NCBI GenBank assembly: GCA_024642245.1
Contig: JAHEBM010000001.1
Span: forward strand, 62,001-126,000
Source of the DNA: Haliea sp.
GTDB lineage: Bacteria; Pseudomonadota; Gammaproteobacteria; Pseudomonadales; Halieaceae
Reading direction: 5' to 3'
Length of the DNA stretch: 64,000 nucleotides
Both the position numbers and the translations under genes were made by a program. Positions 39,500 through 49,790 of the stretch are shown piece by piece (within the stretch, counting starts at the first letter, position 1; the number at the start of each line of letters is the position of its first letter). The notes under the pieces are model-generated. The model ran no database searches. It saw only the letters and a program-made list of their open reading frames with translations, and was not told the origin of the DNA.

Positions 39500-40144
39500 T
39501 CAGACGCCGTACCTGTCCCTATATTCCCTCATTGCCTGCAGGGACTGGCCCCCACCCGCTTCCCCGGCCTCCAGATAGGCGATTATGTGGTCCATGTCGA
39601 TAATGCTGAGCACCGGCACCTGGTAAGCCTGCTCCAGCTCCTGTATGGCTGACAGCGTCCCCGCCCCGCGCTCCTGGCGGTTGAGCCCGACGGCCACTCC
39701 GGCCAACTCGGCACCGGCCGCGCTAATCATGTCTATGACCTCGCGCACTGCAGTTCCGGCGGTAATAACATCGTCGATAACCAGCACGCGACCCCGCAGG
39801 GGGGCTCCCACCAGTACCCCGCCCTCGCCATGGCTCTTGGCTTCCTTGCGGTTATAGGCAAAGGGGATGTCCCTGCCATGGTGGTCCGCCAGGGCCACCG
39901 CGGTGGTCGTGGCCAGGGGAATACCCTTGTAGGCTGGTCCGAGCAGGATATCAAACTGCACGCCGGATTCGACGATTCTGCGCGCGTAACAACGGCCGAG
40001 CTCCGCCAGGGCTGCGCCACTGCAAAATGCCCCTGCGTTGAAGAAATAGGGGCTTATCCTGCCCGATTTCAACGTAAATTCGCCGAACTTAAGTACATCG
40101 TGCTGACGCGCCAGCTCGATAAAATCAATTTGGTAAGCTTGCAT
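39500..40144 (-). CDS. pyrE: Orotate phosphoribosyltransferase
   Basis: Joins orotate and PRPP to give OMP in pyrimidine synthesis. 214 residues; starts [46 protein letters not shown], the flexible loop [12 protein letters not shown] and the PRPP motif [14 protein letters not shown] are as in E. coli PyrE. Divergent from crc across 255 bases, as in Pseudomonas. Confidence 0.98.
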   Translation of the reverse strand: MQAYQIDFIELARQHDVLKFGEFTLKSGRISPYFFNAGAFCSGAALAELGRCYARRIVESGVQFDILLGPAYKGIPLATTTAVALADHHGRDIPFAYNRKEAKSHGEGGVLVGAPLRGRVLVIDDVITAGTAVREVIDMISAAGAELAGVAVGLNRQERGAGTLSAIQELEQAYQVPVLSIIDMDHIIAYLEAGEAGGGQSLQAMREYRDRYGV

Positions 40145-40399
40145 CTAAATGAATGGTCCCCGTATCAGGCTTTGTATTCCGCATATCCACCATATAAAAT
40201 GCCCCGCACATCTGGAAATGACTGCTTCATAAACAGCCCTGCCAACGCGAGCGCGGTGGGCAGCAGGCACTACAAGTAAAAGCGTCACTGCCAGCGGTTT
40301 TCTATACAGGATTTTGTACCTGGGCCCTGCCCGGCGGGAATCTGTCCCTGTCGGCGCGGGATGCGCCATGATACACGCTCTCATTATCAGGAGCTACGA

Positions 40400-41164
40400 A
40401 TGAGAATCATCAGTTTCAGTGCGGACGGCATTATCAACGCCGCAGAAAATGGATTTTACGACTGGATGAGTGAGCAGGATGCAGACTTTATCTGCATTCA
40501 GGATCTGCGCTGTTCGGAGTACGATTTACAGGATAACAAGTACTTTCCCCAGGATTATAACGCCTACTTTCTCGATGATATCGATGGCAAGGCCAATGGC
40601 GTCGCCATTTACTGTCGCAAATTACCCAAGGCCATCATGTCGGGACTGGGCTTTGCCGATTTCGATATGGAAGGTCGCTATATCCAGGCTGACTACGAGA
40701 ACCTGAGCGTGGGCTGCCTGCTGGCCCCCTATGCGGAACCGGGCAATGCAGATCAACTGGCGCGCAAAATGGCCTTTTACGAACAACTGGGCGGCCACCT
40801 GCAAAAGGTACGCAATAAGCGCCGTGAATTCATTATCTGTGGTAACTGGCAGCTGGCCCATACCGCGGCCGACGTCCAGGACACCGACCGCAACAGCAAT
40901 GCGCCCGGCTTCCTTACCGAGGAGCGCCAGTGGATCAACGAACTGCTTGATTCCGGTTATATCGACGCCTTCCGGGAAATCAATTCAGATCGGGATGAGT
41001 TCAGCTGGTGGCCCGAGGGTGACCGCGAACTCAATGGCTGGCGCTCGGACTTCCATATCATCTCAAAAGGCCTGCAGTACACGGTCGACTATGGCGCCAT
41101 CTACAAGAGCAAGGCATTTTCTACCCACGCGCCGATTATCATGGACTACGATATCGAGCTGTAG
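40400..41164 (+). CDS. crc: Catabolite repression control protein Crc (ExoIII-like fold)
   Basis: 254 residues from ATG 40400, which has CAGGAG upstream. The fold is that of exonuclease III, but several catalytic positions are changed: CIQDLR has Asp where the metal-binding Glu stands, and GNWQLAH lacks the GDxN motif. Side-by-side it follows Crc (MRIISFSADGI, GVAIYCRKLPKAIMSGLGFADFD, FSWWPE, STHAPIIMDYDIEL), and it lies between pyrE and rph as crc does in Pseudomonas. In that genus Crc works with Hfq to block translation of catabolic mRNAs. The same role here is inferred; the A-rich targets were not searched. Confidence 0.9.
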   Translation: MRIISFSADGIINAAENGFYDWMSEQDADFICIQDLRCSEYDLQDNKYFPQDYNAYFLDDIDGKANGVAIYCRKLPKAIMSGLGFADFDMEGRYIQADYENLSVGCLLAPYAEPGNADQLARKMAFYEQLGGHLQKVRNKRREFIICGNWQLAHTAADVQDTDRNSNAPGFLTEERQWINELLDSGYIDAFREINSDRDEFSWWPEGDRELNGWRSDFHIISKGLQYTVDYGAIYKSKAFSTHAPIIMDYDIEL

Positions 41165-41176
41165 GCCAGAGCCCGG

Positions 41177-41896
41177 CTAGCCGGCCAGCGCGGCCTTCTG
41201 CCGGGCAATCAACTGGTTGATGCCATCGGATGCCAGGTCAAGCATACTGTCCAGCTCGTCCCGTGCGAAGGGCGCGCCCTCGGCCGTACCCTGAACCTCG
41301 ATAAAGCCCCCCGACTCCCCCATGACAACATTCATGTCGGTATCTGCGGCGGAATCCTCGGGATAATCCAGGTCCAGCACCGGTACCCCCTTGTATACAC
41401 CGACCGACACCGATGCCACCATCTGCAATAGCGGGTCCTGGGTAAGCAGTTTTTTGCGCTGAAGGCCGTTGATTGCATCGACCAGAGCGACACAGGCTCC
41501 GGTGATGGCGGCCGTTCGTGTGCCGCCATCGGCCTGGATAACATCGCAGTCTATTGTGATGGTGAATTCCCCCAGCTTCGCCAGGTCGACCGCGGCCCGC
41601 AGCGAGCGACCAATCAGGCGCTGGATCTCCACGGTGCGCCCGCCCTGCTTGCCCTGGCTTGCCTCTCGCGCCATGCGCGTGCCGGTGGAGCGCGGCAACA
41701 TGCCGTACTCTGCGGTTACCCAGCCACGGCCCTGGCCGCGCATGAAGCGAGGCACCCCCTGCTCTACCGAGGCGGTACAAATCACGCGGGTGTCGCCAAA
41801 ACCCACCAGCACCGAACCCTCGGCGTGGCGAGTAAAGTTCCGGGTGATGGTGATATCCCTGAGTTGCGTTGGCGCTCGACCACTGGGTCTTTGCAT
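41177..41896 (-). CDS. rph: Ribonuclease PH
   Basis: Phosphate-dependent 3'-5' exoribonuclease that trims tRNA 3' ends. 239 residues; starts [20 protein letters not shown] after the Met, with [44 protein letters not shown] and [21 protein letters not shown], all conserved, including the catalytic Asp region. Full length and intact, unlike the frameshifted rph of E. coli K-12. Divergent from yicC. Confidence 0.98.
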   Translation of the reverse strand: MQRPSGRAPTQLRDITITRNFTRHAEGSVLVGFGDTRVICTASVEQGVPRFMRGQGRGWVTAEYGMLPRSTGTRMAREASQGKQGGRTVEIQRLIGRSLRAAVDLAKLGEFTITIDCDVIQADGGTRTAAITGACVALVDAINGLQRKKLLTQDPLLQMVASVSVGVYKGVPVLDLDYPEDSAADTDMNVVMGESGGFIEVQGTAEGAPFARDELDSMLDLASDGINQLIARQKAALAG

Positions 41897-42075
41897 GATT
41901 TATCTCCCTTGCATTGCTCGTTATACGCTGCCGTTGTTTTGGCAGGCGCAGTATACGCGAGCTGGCGTCCGCATGGTTGCGCTAATACGTTTTTCAGCGT
42001 GTCCCGGTGCGCTGTATGCCCCGATGACAAGCTGCTACACTCAAAACCCTCGATGTTTTCCCCCCGGGTTTGTAC

Positions 42076-42942
42076 ATGATTCACAGCATGACCGCCTTCG
42101 CCCGCGAAAGCGTGGCCACTGACCAGGGCCTGCTCACCGTTGAATTGCGCTCCGTCAACCACCGCTACCTGGATTGCACTTTCAAGTTACCCGATGCGCT
42201 AAAGGGACTGGAGCCACGCCTGCGCGAAACCGCCGCCACGGCATTGGCCAGGGGCAAAATCGACTGCCTGGTGAGACTGCAGGGTCATGCCGCCCCGGGA
42301 GGCGAGCTGAGTATCAACACCGGGCAGCTCGATAAATTGCTGGCAGCCACTGCACTCATAAACGAGCGTGTACCCGGGACCCGACCGCCCACTGCGCTGG
42401 AGATATTGCAGTTCCCGGGGGTCTGTGGTGGCGAAGAGGATTCGCAGGAAAACCTGCAGAAATCGACCGAAGCCCTGTTTCGCACGACCGTCGATAACCT
42501 GCTGGCAAATCGCCTGCGCGAGGGTGACAAACTCGCGACCCTTGTGCTGGACCGGCTGCACCAGGTAGCCGTGGCTGTAGCGGATACCCGTGAGCTCCTG
42601 CCGGCACTGAAGCAGCAGCAGCAAAACCGCATTATCGCCCGAATCGAGGAGCTGGATATCGAGCTGGATCGCAATCGGCTTGAGCAGGAGCTGGTTCACC
42701 TGGCCCAGAAATCCGATGTCGACGAAGAGCTGGACCGCCTTGAGGCTCATATTGGCGAAGTGCGGCACACCTTGGAAAAAGGGGGTCCTTGCGGGCGCCG
42801 GCTCGATTTCCTGATGCAGGAACTGAATCGGGAAGCCAATACCCTGTCATCAAAATCGATCGCCAGCAGCACCACCCAGAATGCGGTAGAGCTCAAGGTT
42901 TTGATAGAACAGATGCGCGAGCAGATACAGAACATCGAATAG
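42076..42942 (+). CDS. yicC: YicC family protein (endoribonuclease YicC)
   Basis: 288 residues; starts MIHSMTAFARESV, the family start, at ATG 42076 (the track adds two codons from a TTG). Contains VELRSVNHRYLD, FQLPEALR-like TFKLPDALKGLEPRLRE, FLMQELNREANTLSSKS and a C-terminal VELKVLIEQMREQIQNIE. Recently described in E. coli as an RNase acting on small RNAs such as RyhB; the C-terminal DUF1732 domain is intact here. Precedes gmk by 39 bases. Confidence 0.95.
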   Translation: MIHSMTAFARESVATDQGLLTVELRSVNHRYLDCTFKLPDALKGLEPRLRETAATALARGKIDCLVRLQGHAAPGGELSINTGQLDKLLAATALINERVPGTRPPTALEILQFPGVCGGEEDSQENLQKSTEALFRTTVDNLLANRLREGDKLATLVLDRLHQVAVAVADTRELLPALKQQQQNRIIARIEELDIELDRNRLEQELVHLAQKSDVDEELDRLEAHIGEVRHTLEKGGPCGRRLDFLMQELNREANTLSSKSIASSTTQNAVELKVLIEQMREQIQNIE

Positions 42943-42957
42943 CCATTAGAAAGATAA

Positions 42958-43599
<642 letters not shown>

Positions 43600-43722
43600 C
43601 CCCGCTTTCGGTGGCACGGGGCGTAACGCGCCGAATCGCCGCTTTCCCGCCGGCTCCCGGGGGGCGCCGGATGTGCCAATAATTAGGCAGCACTACACTA
43701 GTGCGGCCCCGGCTGTTAAGGG

Positions 43723-43728
43723 TATAAT
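43723..43728 (+). promoter_or_regulatory. Possible -10 box of rpoZ-spoT
   Basis: A consensus TATAAT stands alone in GC-rich sequence 144 bases before the rpoZ ATG. No good -35 hexamer is found at 16-18 bases spacing (best is TAGTGC), so the promoter would need an activator or is imaginary. Confidence 0.35.
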
Positions 43729-43871
43729 TTGCGGTTCCGCCGGCATTGCCAAACCATCCGGCAAGAGGTCGGGCGCCGCCTTCGGGATGGCCGCCGGCCC
43801 GGTTTTATTAACTCGCCGCCTGGAGCCCTTGGGCCCCGGTCCGGCGCACTCAATATGGGAAGTAACAAGCA

Positions 43872-44132
43872 ATGGCACGTGTAACCGTTGAAGATTGTCT
43901 GGAACATGTCGCAAACCGCTTTGAACTGGTCATGGTAGCCAGCAAGCGGGCGCGGCAGATGGCCACCGGGGGTAAAGACCCGATGGTACAGGAAGAGTCG
44001 GACAAGCCGACTGTCATCGCGCTGCGCGAAATTGCCGAGGGCCATATCACGCCGGATATCCTTATTCGGGAGGATGAGCTGGACGCCGAGCAGGAACTCG
44101 CCGATGTGATGGAGGCCAGCGAAGCCCTGTAA
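43872..44132 (+). CDS. rpoZ: RNA polymerase omega subunit
   Basis: Small subunit assisting assembly of beta-prime, and part of the ppGpp site on RNA polymerase. 86 residues starting [30 protein letters not shown], the usual omega sequence, with [19 protein letters not shown] in the middle. It precedes spoT by 39 bases, the standard rpoZ-spoT pairing. Confidence 0.98.
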   Translation: MARVTVEDCLEHVANRFELVMVASKRARQMATGGKDPMVQEESDKPTVIALREIAEGHITPDILIREDELDAEQELADVMEASEAL

Positions 44133-44171
44133 TTCCCCACGGGCATCCGTGGACAGGACCATTTAACCACA

Positions 44172-46286
44172 ATGCAAACCATTGATGCCCTCGACTCCAC
44201 GCTTCGCAGCTACCTCAACCCCGAGCAAACCAACCACGTAAAACGCGCATACTTTTTCGCTGAACAGGCCCATTTTGGCCAGGTCAGGCGCAGCGGTGAG
44301 GACTATGTGACCCACCCGCTGGCAGTGGCCGGCATCCTGGCCGACATGCACATGGATCACCAGAGCCTGATCGCCGCCATGCTGCATGACGTCATCGAAG
44401 ACACCGGCATCCCCAAAGCCGCCATTGGCAAGCAATTCGGGCCCGCCGTGGCGGAACTGGTTGATGGCGTCAGCAAGCTGACCCAGATGGAATTCGAAAC
44501 CCTGGAGGAAAAACAGGCGGAGAATTTCCAGAAAATGGCGCTGGCGATGGCTCGCGACATACGGGTAATCCTGGTCAAACTGGCAGACCGCCTGCACAAC
44601 ATGCGCACCCTGGGTGTGCTGCAATCCGGCAAGGCCCGCCGCATCGCCAGGGAGACCCTCGACATCTACGCGCCCATCGCCATGCGCCTGGGGATGAACA
44701 CCGTGCGGATGGAGTTCGAAGACCTCGGGTTCAACGCTCTGTACCCCATGCGTGCCCGCCGTATAGATGCCGCCCTGCGCAACGCCCGGGGTAACCGCAA
44801 GGAACTGGTCGATAAAATTCGTCACCAGATCGAGACCACACTGGCCCAGGAAGGGCACGAGGTGGAAGTGGTGGGCCGGGAAAAACACCTGTACAGCATT
44901 TACAAGAAAATGAAATCCAAGCGGAAGTCCTTTTCTGAAATCATGGACATCTACGCCTTCCGCATCATCGTGGACTCTGTGGACACCTGCTACCGGGTCC
45001 TGGGCTGCATCCACAGCCTGTACAAACCCGTGCCGGGCGAGTTCAAGGACTATATAGCCATTCCCAAGGCCAATGGTTACCAATCACTGCACACGGTGCT
45101 GATGGGAATGCATGGCGTTCCCATTGAAATACAGATCCGCACCCGCGAAATGGAGGCCATGGCCAATAACGGGATCGCGGCCCACTGGTTGTACAAGACC
45201 GACAGCCAGACCGCTAACGGCAGCCACACCCGCGCCCGGGAGTGGGTGCAGGGTCTGCTCGAGATGCAGCAGCGCGCGGGTAATTCCCTGGAGTTCATTG
45301 AAAACGTAAAAATCGACCTTTTCCCTGACGAAATTTATGTATTTACCCCGAAGGGCCGGATCCTGGAATTGCCCCGGGGCGCCACCGCGGTGGATTTCGC
45401 CTACGCGGTGCACACCGATGTGGGCAACAGCTGCGTGGCCTGCCGGGTCAATCGCCGCCTTGCACCGCTGTCTGAACCCCTGCAAAGTGGCGAGACAGTC
45501 GAGATACTCACCGCCCCGGGGGCCAGCCCCAACCCGTCCTGGTTCAATTACGCCGTATCCGCCAAGGCGCGCACCAACATTCGCCACTTCCTCAAGAACC
45601 AGACCCGGGAGGATTCCGTCACCCTGGGGCGGCGCCTGCTCGACAGGGCGTTGGCGGGCTTCGATAGCAGCCTCGACCGGCTGTCTGAGGACCAGCTTGG
45701 CGACTACCTCCAGCGCAATCATTACGCCCAGCTCGATGATCTGCTGGAGCAGATCGCCCGGGGCAACCGCCTGCCGGCAATCACTGCCCAGCAACTGCTG
45801 GGAGGCCTGGGTACGGATCCGGAACTCAGCAGCAGCGACGCCCTGCCGGTAGCCATTCGCGGTACCGAGGGCTTCATGGTCAACTACGCCAGGTGCTGCC
45901 ACCCCATCCCCGGCGACCCGATCGAGGGCTATCTCAGCTCCGAGAAGGGCGTGGTAGTGCATCGTGAGCGCTGTAAAAACCTGGCCGAGATGCGTGACAA
46001 AAGCGAGCGCCTGGTGGCCCTGCGCTGGGACGAGGCGGTCGAAGGCGAGTACCCGGTAGAGTTGCGTATCGAGGTGGAGAACCGCCGTGGCATGATCGCG
46101 GTGATCGCGACCCGCATCAACAGCATGGGCGTCAACATTGAGAAAATATCCACCAACGACAAGGACTACCAGTTCACTTACGTGGACCTTGAAATGATGG
46201 TCCGCAACCGTATCCACCTCGCGCACATAATGAAGCGACTACGCGCTATCAGCTCCGTGCGCAGGGTCACCCGAATCAAGAATTGA
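44172..46286 (+). CDS. spoT: Bifunctional (p)ppGpp synthetase/hydrolase SpoT
   Basis: Makes and degrades the alarmone (p)ppGpp. 704 residues: an N-terminal HD hydrolase domain with YVTHPLAVAGILADM and the intact MLHDVIEDTG metal motif (His73-Asp74), a synthetase domain with YSIYKKMKSKRKSFSEIMDIYAFRIIV and EFKDYIAIPKANGYQSLHT, a TGS domain (DEIYVFTPKGRILELPRGATAVDFAYAVHTDVG), a conserved-cysteine region RCCHPIPGDPIEGYLS and a C-terminal ACT domain. An intact HD motif marks it as SpoT rather than RelA. Confidence 0.97.
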   Translation: MQTIDALDSTLRSYLNPEQTNHVKRAYFFAEQAHFGQVRRSGEDYVTHPLAVAGILADMHMDHQSLIAAMLHDVIEDTGIPKAAIGKQFGPAVAELVDGVSKLTQMEFETLEEKQAENFQKMALAMARDIRVILVKLADRLHNMRTLGVLQSGKARRIARETLDIYAPIAMRLGMNTVRMEFEDLGFNALYPMRARRIDAALRNARGNRKELVDKIRHQIETTLAQEGHEVEVVGREKHLYSIYKKMKSKRKSFSEIMDIYAFRIIVDSVDTCYRVLGCIHSLYKPVPGEFKDYIAIPKANGYQSLHTVLMGMHGVPIEIQIRTREMEAMANNGIAAHWLYKTDSQTANGSHTRAREWVQGLLEMQQRAGNSLEFIENVKIDLFPDEIYVFTPKGRILELPRGATAVDFAYAVHTDVGNSCVACRVNRRLAPLSEPLQSGETVEILTAPGASPNPSWFNYAVSAKARTNIRHFLKNQTREDSVTLGRRLLDRALAGFDSSLDRLSEDQLGDYLQRNHYAQLDDLLEQIARGNRLPAITAQQLLGGLGTDPELSSSDALPVAIRGTEGFMVNYARCCHPIPGDPIEGYLSSEKGVVVHRERCKNLAEMRDKSERLVALRWDEAVEGEYPVELRIEVENRRGMIAVIATRINSMGVNIEKISTNDKDYQFTYVDLEMMVRNRIHLAHIMKRLRAISSVRRVTRIKN

Positions 46287-46317
46287 GCTATCGCCTACAC
46301 CGGCCAGGAGAATCGCA

Positions 46318-46701
46318 GTGAGCAACCGAGCAGTCATTTCCACGCCCAGCGCACCGGAGGCGATCGGCCCCTACTCCCAGGCCATCAAGGTGGGCAGTAC
46401 CGTGTGGTTGTCAGGCCAGATACCACTGGTACCGGGCTCCATGGAACTGGTCACGGGCGATATCAGCGCCCAGGCGAAGCAGGTCTTCAGCAATCTGGCG
46501 GCGGTGGCCGAGGCGGCCGGCGGAAGCCTGAACCATGCCGTCAAAATCAATATTTCCCTCACCAACCTGGAGCACTTCGGCGCGGTTAACGAGGTGATGG
46601 CGAGCTTCCTGCAAGAACCCTACCCCGCCCGGGCATGCGTGCAGGTGGCCGCATTGCCAAGGGGGGTGGATATCGAGGTGGAAGCCATCCTGGCAATCTA
46701 G
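46318..46701 (+). CDS. ridA: Reactive intermediate/imine deaminase RidA
   Basis: Hydrolyses reactive 2-aminoacrylate and related imines released by PLP enzymes. 127 residues from GTG 46318 with CAGGAG upstream. Family motifs are STPSAPEAIGPYSQAIKVGSTVWLSGQIPL, KINISLTNLEHF and the C-terminal ARACVQVAALPRGVDIEVEAI, the latter with the substrate-binding arginine. Follows spoT by 31 bases, as in other gammaproteobacteria. The 3' end overlaps the convergent gene by 4 bases. Confidence 0.96.
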   Translation: MSNRAVISTPSAPEAIGPYSQAIKVGSTVWLSGQIPLVPGSMELVTGDISAQAKQVFSNLAAVAEAAGGSLNHAVKINISLTNLEHFGAVNEVMASFLQEPYPARACVQVAALPRGVDIEVEAILAI

Positions 46702-47576
46702 TGTCGGGCCGCCAGAACCGCGCCATAGCCCCGGCGGTAATCCGGATAAACCAGCTGGTAGCCACTGGCATGAAGTAAGTGGTTACTACAGCGCTTATGC
46801 CCGCTGACAAATGATTCCGGTGCGCCCTCAAGGGGTTTTGCGGCATCCTGGGCAGGCGCCAACTGCACCCCCATTGCCGCGGCCAGCCAGGCCTCTACAT
46901 CGTATTGCGCCGCGGGCAGGTCATCGACACCGTTGTAAATCGGAGCCAGCACGGCTCCGCTTTCGCCGCGCCCCAACAAATGGCAGATGAAGCCCGCGCA
47001 ATCATCCCGGTGGATACGATTGCTGTAGCGTGTCGGTTGCCGGGGGCACAACTCACCTCGCCGGATACGTTCGAGCAGGCGCCCCTCGGGGTAGCCGTAG
47101 ATCCCGGCAAACCGGATGACGGTGGCCATGTCGAAGGCATCCAGCAGCAGTTTCTCGGCAGCGATAATCGCCTCGGCTCGCGGATCATCGCCGGCAAGGG
47201 CGCTGGCCTCGTCTACCCAGCCACCCTCGCGCTCGGCATACACCCGGGTGCTGGACACCCACAGAATCCGGCGGGGCCGGTGCCTGCCAAGACCCGCCAC
47301 CAGGTTTTTCGCGGCCCCGGTAAACCCCTGCCGGTAACCGTCAACTGTCCGGTCACTGGGGTTACAGGTCGCCACGATAAAATCGGGTTGCAGTGCGGCA
47401 ATAAACTCCAGGTCGCCGGGCACTGCATAGTCCCCGGCGAAACCGCGAAAGCCCGCGGGCAGGCGGCTGGTGTCGCGCCGCAGCCCCGATACCTGCCAGC
47501 CCCTGTCCAGCAACTGGCTCCCCGCCCGGCAGGCCAGGTCGCCGCAGCCGACAAATAGGATGGAATTGCTCTTCAT
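46698..47576 (-). CDS. NAD(P)-binding SDR-type protein (YeeZ-like epimerase family)
   Basis: 292 residues with an N-terminal Rossmann start ILFVGCGDLACRAGSQLLDRGWQVSGL, the SSTRVYAEREGGWVDE segment carrying the Ser and Tyr of extended short-chain dehydrogenases (SxxxYxxxK-like, the expected lysine is not obvious), and NRIHRDDCAGFICHLL. The overall pattern matches E. coli YeeZ-type predicted epimerases. Substrate unknown. AGAGGT precedes the ATG. Divergent from recG, overlapping ridA at the 3' end by 4 bases. Confidence 0.82.
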   Translation of the reverse strand: MKSNSILFVGCGDLACRAGSQLLDRGWQVSGLRRDTSRLPAGFRGFAGDYAVPGDLEFIAALQPDFIVATCNPSDRTVDGYRQGFTGAAKNLVAGLGRHRPRRILWVSSTRVYAEREGGWVDEASALAGDDPRAEAIIAAEKLLLDAFDMATVIRFAGIYGYPEGRLLERIRRGELCPRQPTRYSNRIHRDDCAGFICHLLGRGESGAVLAPIYNGVDDLPAAQYDVEAWLAAAMGVQLAPAQDAAKPLEGAPESFVSGHKRCSNHLLHASGYQLVYPDYRRGYGAVLAARH

Positions 47577-47726
47577 TAAGTTCTACCTCTGGTTACACTA
47601 TACGTTGCCAGGCTCCAGACATCTCACCATGAACCCAAACTATTCGCGCGCCCACGGCGCCCCGCAAAACAGCAGCCGCCCCGGCGAGGCGTGCCTGTTT
47701 GCCGCCCCCGGGCAGGCGCGGTAATC

Positions 47727-49790
47727 GTGACCGGTATCGCCAGCATCCCGGTGCGGGAACTGCGCGGAGTCGGGCCCAAACTGGCCGCGAAGCTGGCCGA
47801 TTACGGTGTACACCAGGTGGAGGACCTGCTGTTTCACCTGCCACTGCGGTACCAGGATCGCACTCGCGTCACCCCCATTGCCGGCGCCCGGGAGGGCGCT
47901 GACCTGGTGATCGAGGGAGAAGTGCGCGCCGCCGACGTGGTGATGGGGCGCCGTCGCAGCCTCGTTGCCCGCATCCAGGATAGCACCGGCACACTGACAC
48001 TGCGTTTCTTCCACTTCTCGGCGGCCCAGAAAAGCGGCCTGCGGGCGGGTACGCGGCTGCGCTGTTTCGGCCAGGTACGCCGGGGCAGCAGCGGCCTGGA
48101 AATGTTCCATCCCGAGTACCGCTCGCTGCAGGGGGAAGATGAGCCCGCCGAGGAGGCGCTCACCCCGATTTACCCCACCACCACGGGCATCGGGCAGAAC
48201 CAGTGGCGCATGCTTTGCAGCCAGGCACTGGCGAGACTCCGACGGCACCCGCCGCGGGACCTGTTGCCACCGGGACATAACCCCTACGACCTGGCCCGCG
48301 CCCTGGAATACCTGCACGCCCCCCCGCCGGATGCGCCCCAGGCCCTGTTGCGCGAGGGACAGCACCCGGCCCAGCAACGGCTGGCACTGGAAGAGCTGGT
48401 CGCGCATAACCTTTCGCTGCAACGCCTGCGCAATGCCCAACGGGCCGAAGGAGCACCCGCCCTGGCGGACCGGCCGGGCGAGCTTGCGGCCTTCCTTGCG
48501 AGCCTGCCGTTCGCACCCACCGCAGCCCAACGGCGGGTACTGGCGGAAATCGCCGGGGACCTGGCCAGGCCGGTGCCCATGCTGCGCCTGGTGCAGGGGG
48601 ATGTGGGGTCGGGCAAGACCCTGGTGGCCGCCGGGGCGGCGCTGCAGTCCGTCGCCAATGATTACCAGGTCGCGATCATGGCGCCCACCGAAATCCTGGC
48701 AGAGCAGCACTGGGCCAGCTTCAGCACCTGGTTCGGCCCCCTTGCGGTGCCCATGGAATGGCTGAGCGGTCGCACCAAGGGTAAAAAAAGGGAGGCCGCC
48801 CTACAGCGCATCGCCTCCGGTGAGGCGGCGCTGGTCATCGGGACCCATGCCCTGTTCCAGCAGGATGTGGCATTCAAGCGCCTGGGACTGGTCATCGTCG
48901 ATGAGCAACACCGGTTCGGTGTACACCAGCGCCTGGCGCTCACCGGCAAAACCGGGCCGGGACAGGGCAAACCCCATCAGCTGGTGATGACTGCCACGCC
49001 AATCCCGCGCACCCTCTCCATGGTGGCCTACGCCGACCTCGACTGCTCTGTCATCGATGAGTTGCCGCCGGGGCGCCAGCCCGTCACCACCGTGCTTATC
49101 GACAATGGCCGTCGGGACCAGGTCGTGGAACGGGTGGCCGCAGCCTGTGGCCAGGGCCGCCAGGCTTACTGGGTGTGCACACTGATCGAGGAGAGCGACG
49201 CACTGCAGGCGCAGGCCGCGCAGGCCACCGCGGAGGAATTACAGCTGGCCCTGCCCGAACTGCGCATCGGCCTGATCCACGGCCGTATGAAACCCGCTGA
49301 TAAAGAGTCGGTAATGGCGGCGTTCAAGGCAGGTGACCTGGCGCTGCTGGTGGCCACGACAGTTATCGAGGTGGGCGTGGATGTCCCCAACGCCAGCCTG
49401 ATGATTATCGAAAACCCGGAGCGCCTCGGACTGGCCCAGTTGCACCAGCTGCGCGGCCGGGTGGGACGGGGTCGCGACGCCAGTCACTGCGTACTGCTCT
49501 ACCAGGCACCGCTGTCCGCCTCTGGCAGGGAACGGCTGGCCGCGCTGCGCGACAGTACCGATGGTTTTTATATCGCGGAAAAAGACCTCGAGTTGCGCGG
49601 CCCCGGCGAGGTGCTCGGCACCCGGCAAACCGGGCTGATGGAGTTCCGCATTGCCCAGTTGCCAGCCCACAGCCACCTGCTGGACCAGGTGCAGGTCATT
49701 TCCAGGATTATCCTGGAGCACCATGGCGAACTTGCAGGCGCCCTGATCCAGCGCTGGACCGGTGCAAAGCAGGAATTCGGTAATGTTTAG
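47727..49790 (+). CDS. recG: ATP-dependent DNA helicase RecG
   Basis: Branch-migration helicase for stalled forks and recombination. Wedge domain with an OB fold at the N-terminus (VPRELRGVGPKLAAKLADYG...VEDLLFHLPLRYQDRT), then helicase motifs: GDVGSGKTLVA (I), APTEILAEQH (Ia), VDEQHRFG (II, DEQH), TATPIPRTL (III), and QLRGRVGRG (VI); the C-terminal TRG region follows. I prefer GTG 47727, giving 687 residues beginning MTGIASIPVRELRGVG, close to homologues; the track's GTG at 47691 would add 12 residues. The stop overlaps the convergent DUF1415 gene by 4 bases. Confidence 0.96.
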   Translation: MTGIASIPVRELRGVGPKLAAKLADYGVHQVEDLLFHLPLRYQDRTRVTPIAGAREGADLVIEGEVRAADVVMGRRRSLVARIQDSTGTLTLRFFHFSAAQKSGLRAGTRLRCFGQVRRGSSGLEMFHPEYRSLQGEDEPAEEALTPIYPTTTGIGQNQWRMLCSQALARLRRHPPRDLLPPGHNPYDLARALEYLHAPPPDAPQALLREGQHPAQQRLALEELVAHNLSLQRLRNAQRAEGAPALADRPGELAAFLASLPFAPTAAQRRVLAEIAGDLARPVPMLRLVQGDVGSGKTLVAAGAALQSVANDYQVAIMAPTEILAEQHWASFSTWFGPLAVPMEWLSGRTKGKKREAALQRIASGEAALVIGTHALFQQDVAFKRLGLVIVDEQHRFGVHQRLALTGKTGPGQGKPHQLVMTATPIPRTLSMVAYADLDCSVIDELPPGRQPVTTVLIDNGRRDQVVERVAAACGQGRQAYWVCTLIEESDALQAQAAQATAEELQLALPELRIGLIHGRMKPADKESVMAAFKAGDLALLVATTVIEVGVDVPNASLMIIENPERLGLAQLHQLRGRVGRGRDASHCVLLYQAPLSASGRERLAALRDSTDGFYIAEKDLELRGPGEVLGTRQTGLMEFRIAQLPAHSHLLDQVQVISRIILEHHGELAGALIQRWTGAKQEFGNV

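Noticed and set aside
40145-40384. Small minus-strand ORF in the pyrE-crc gap (79 residues)
   Set aside because: No ribosome site, no motif, atypical composition; the gap is more likely to hold the two divergent promoters.
43673-43914. Short ORFs on both strands between gmk and rpoZ
   Set aside because: They overlap each other and the rpoZ start, lack ribosome sites and show biased Gly/Pro content of GC-rich non-coding DNA.
45084-46226. Antisense ORF of 380 residues opposite spoT
   Set aside because: Shadow frame of a certain gene; the translation has no recognisable motif and no ribosome site was seen.
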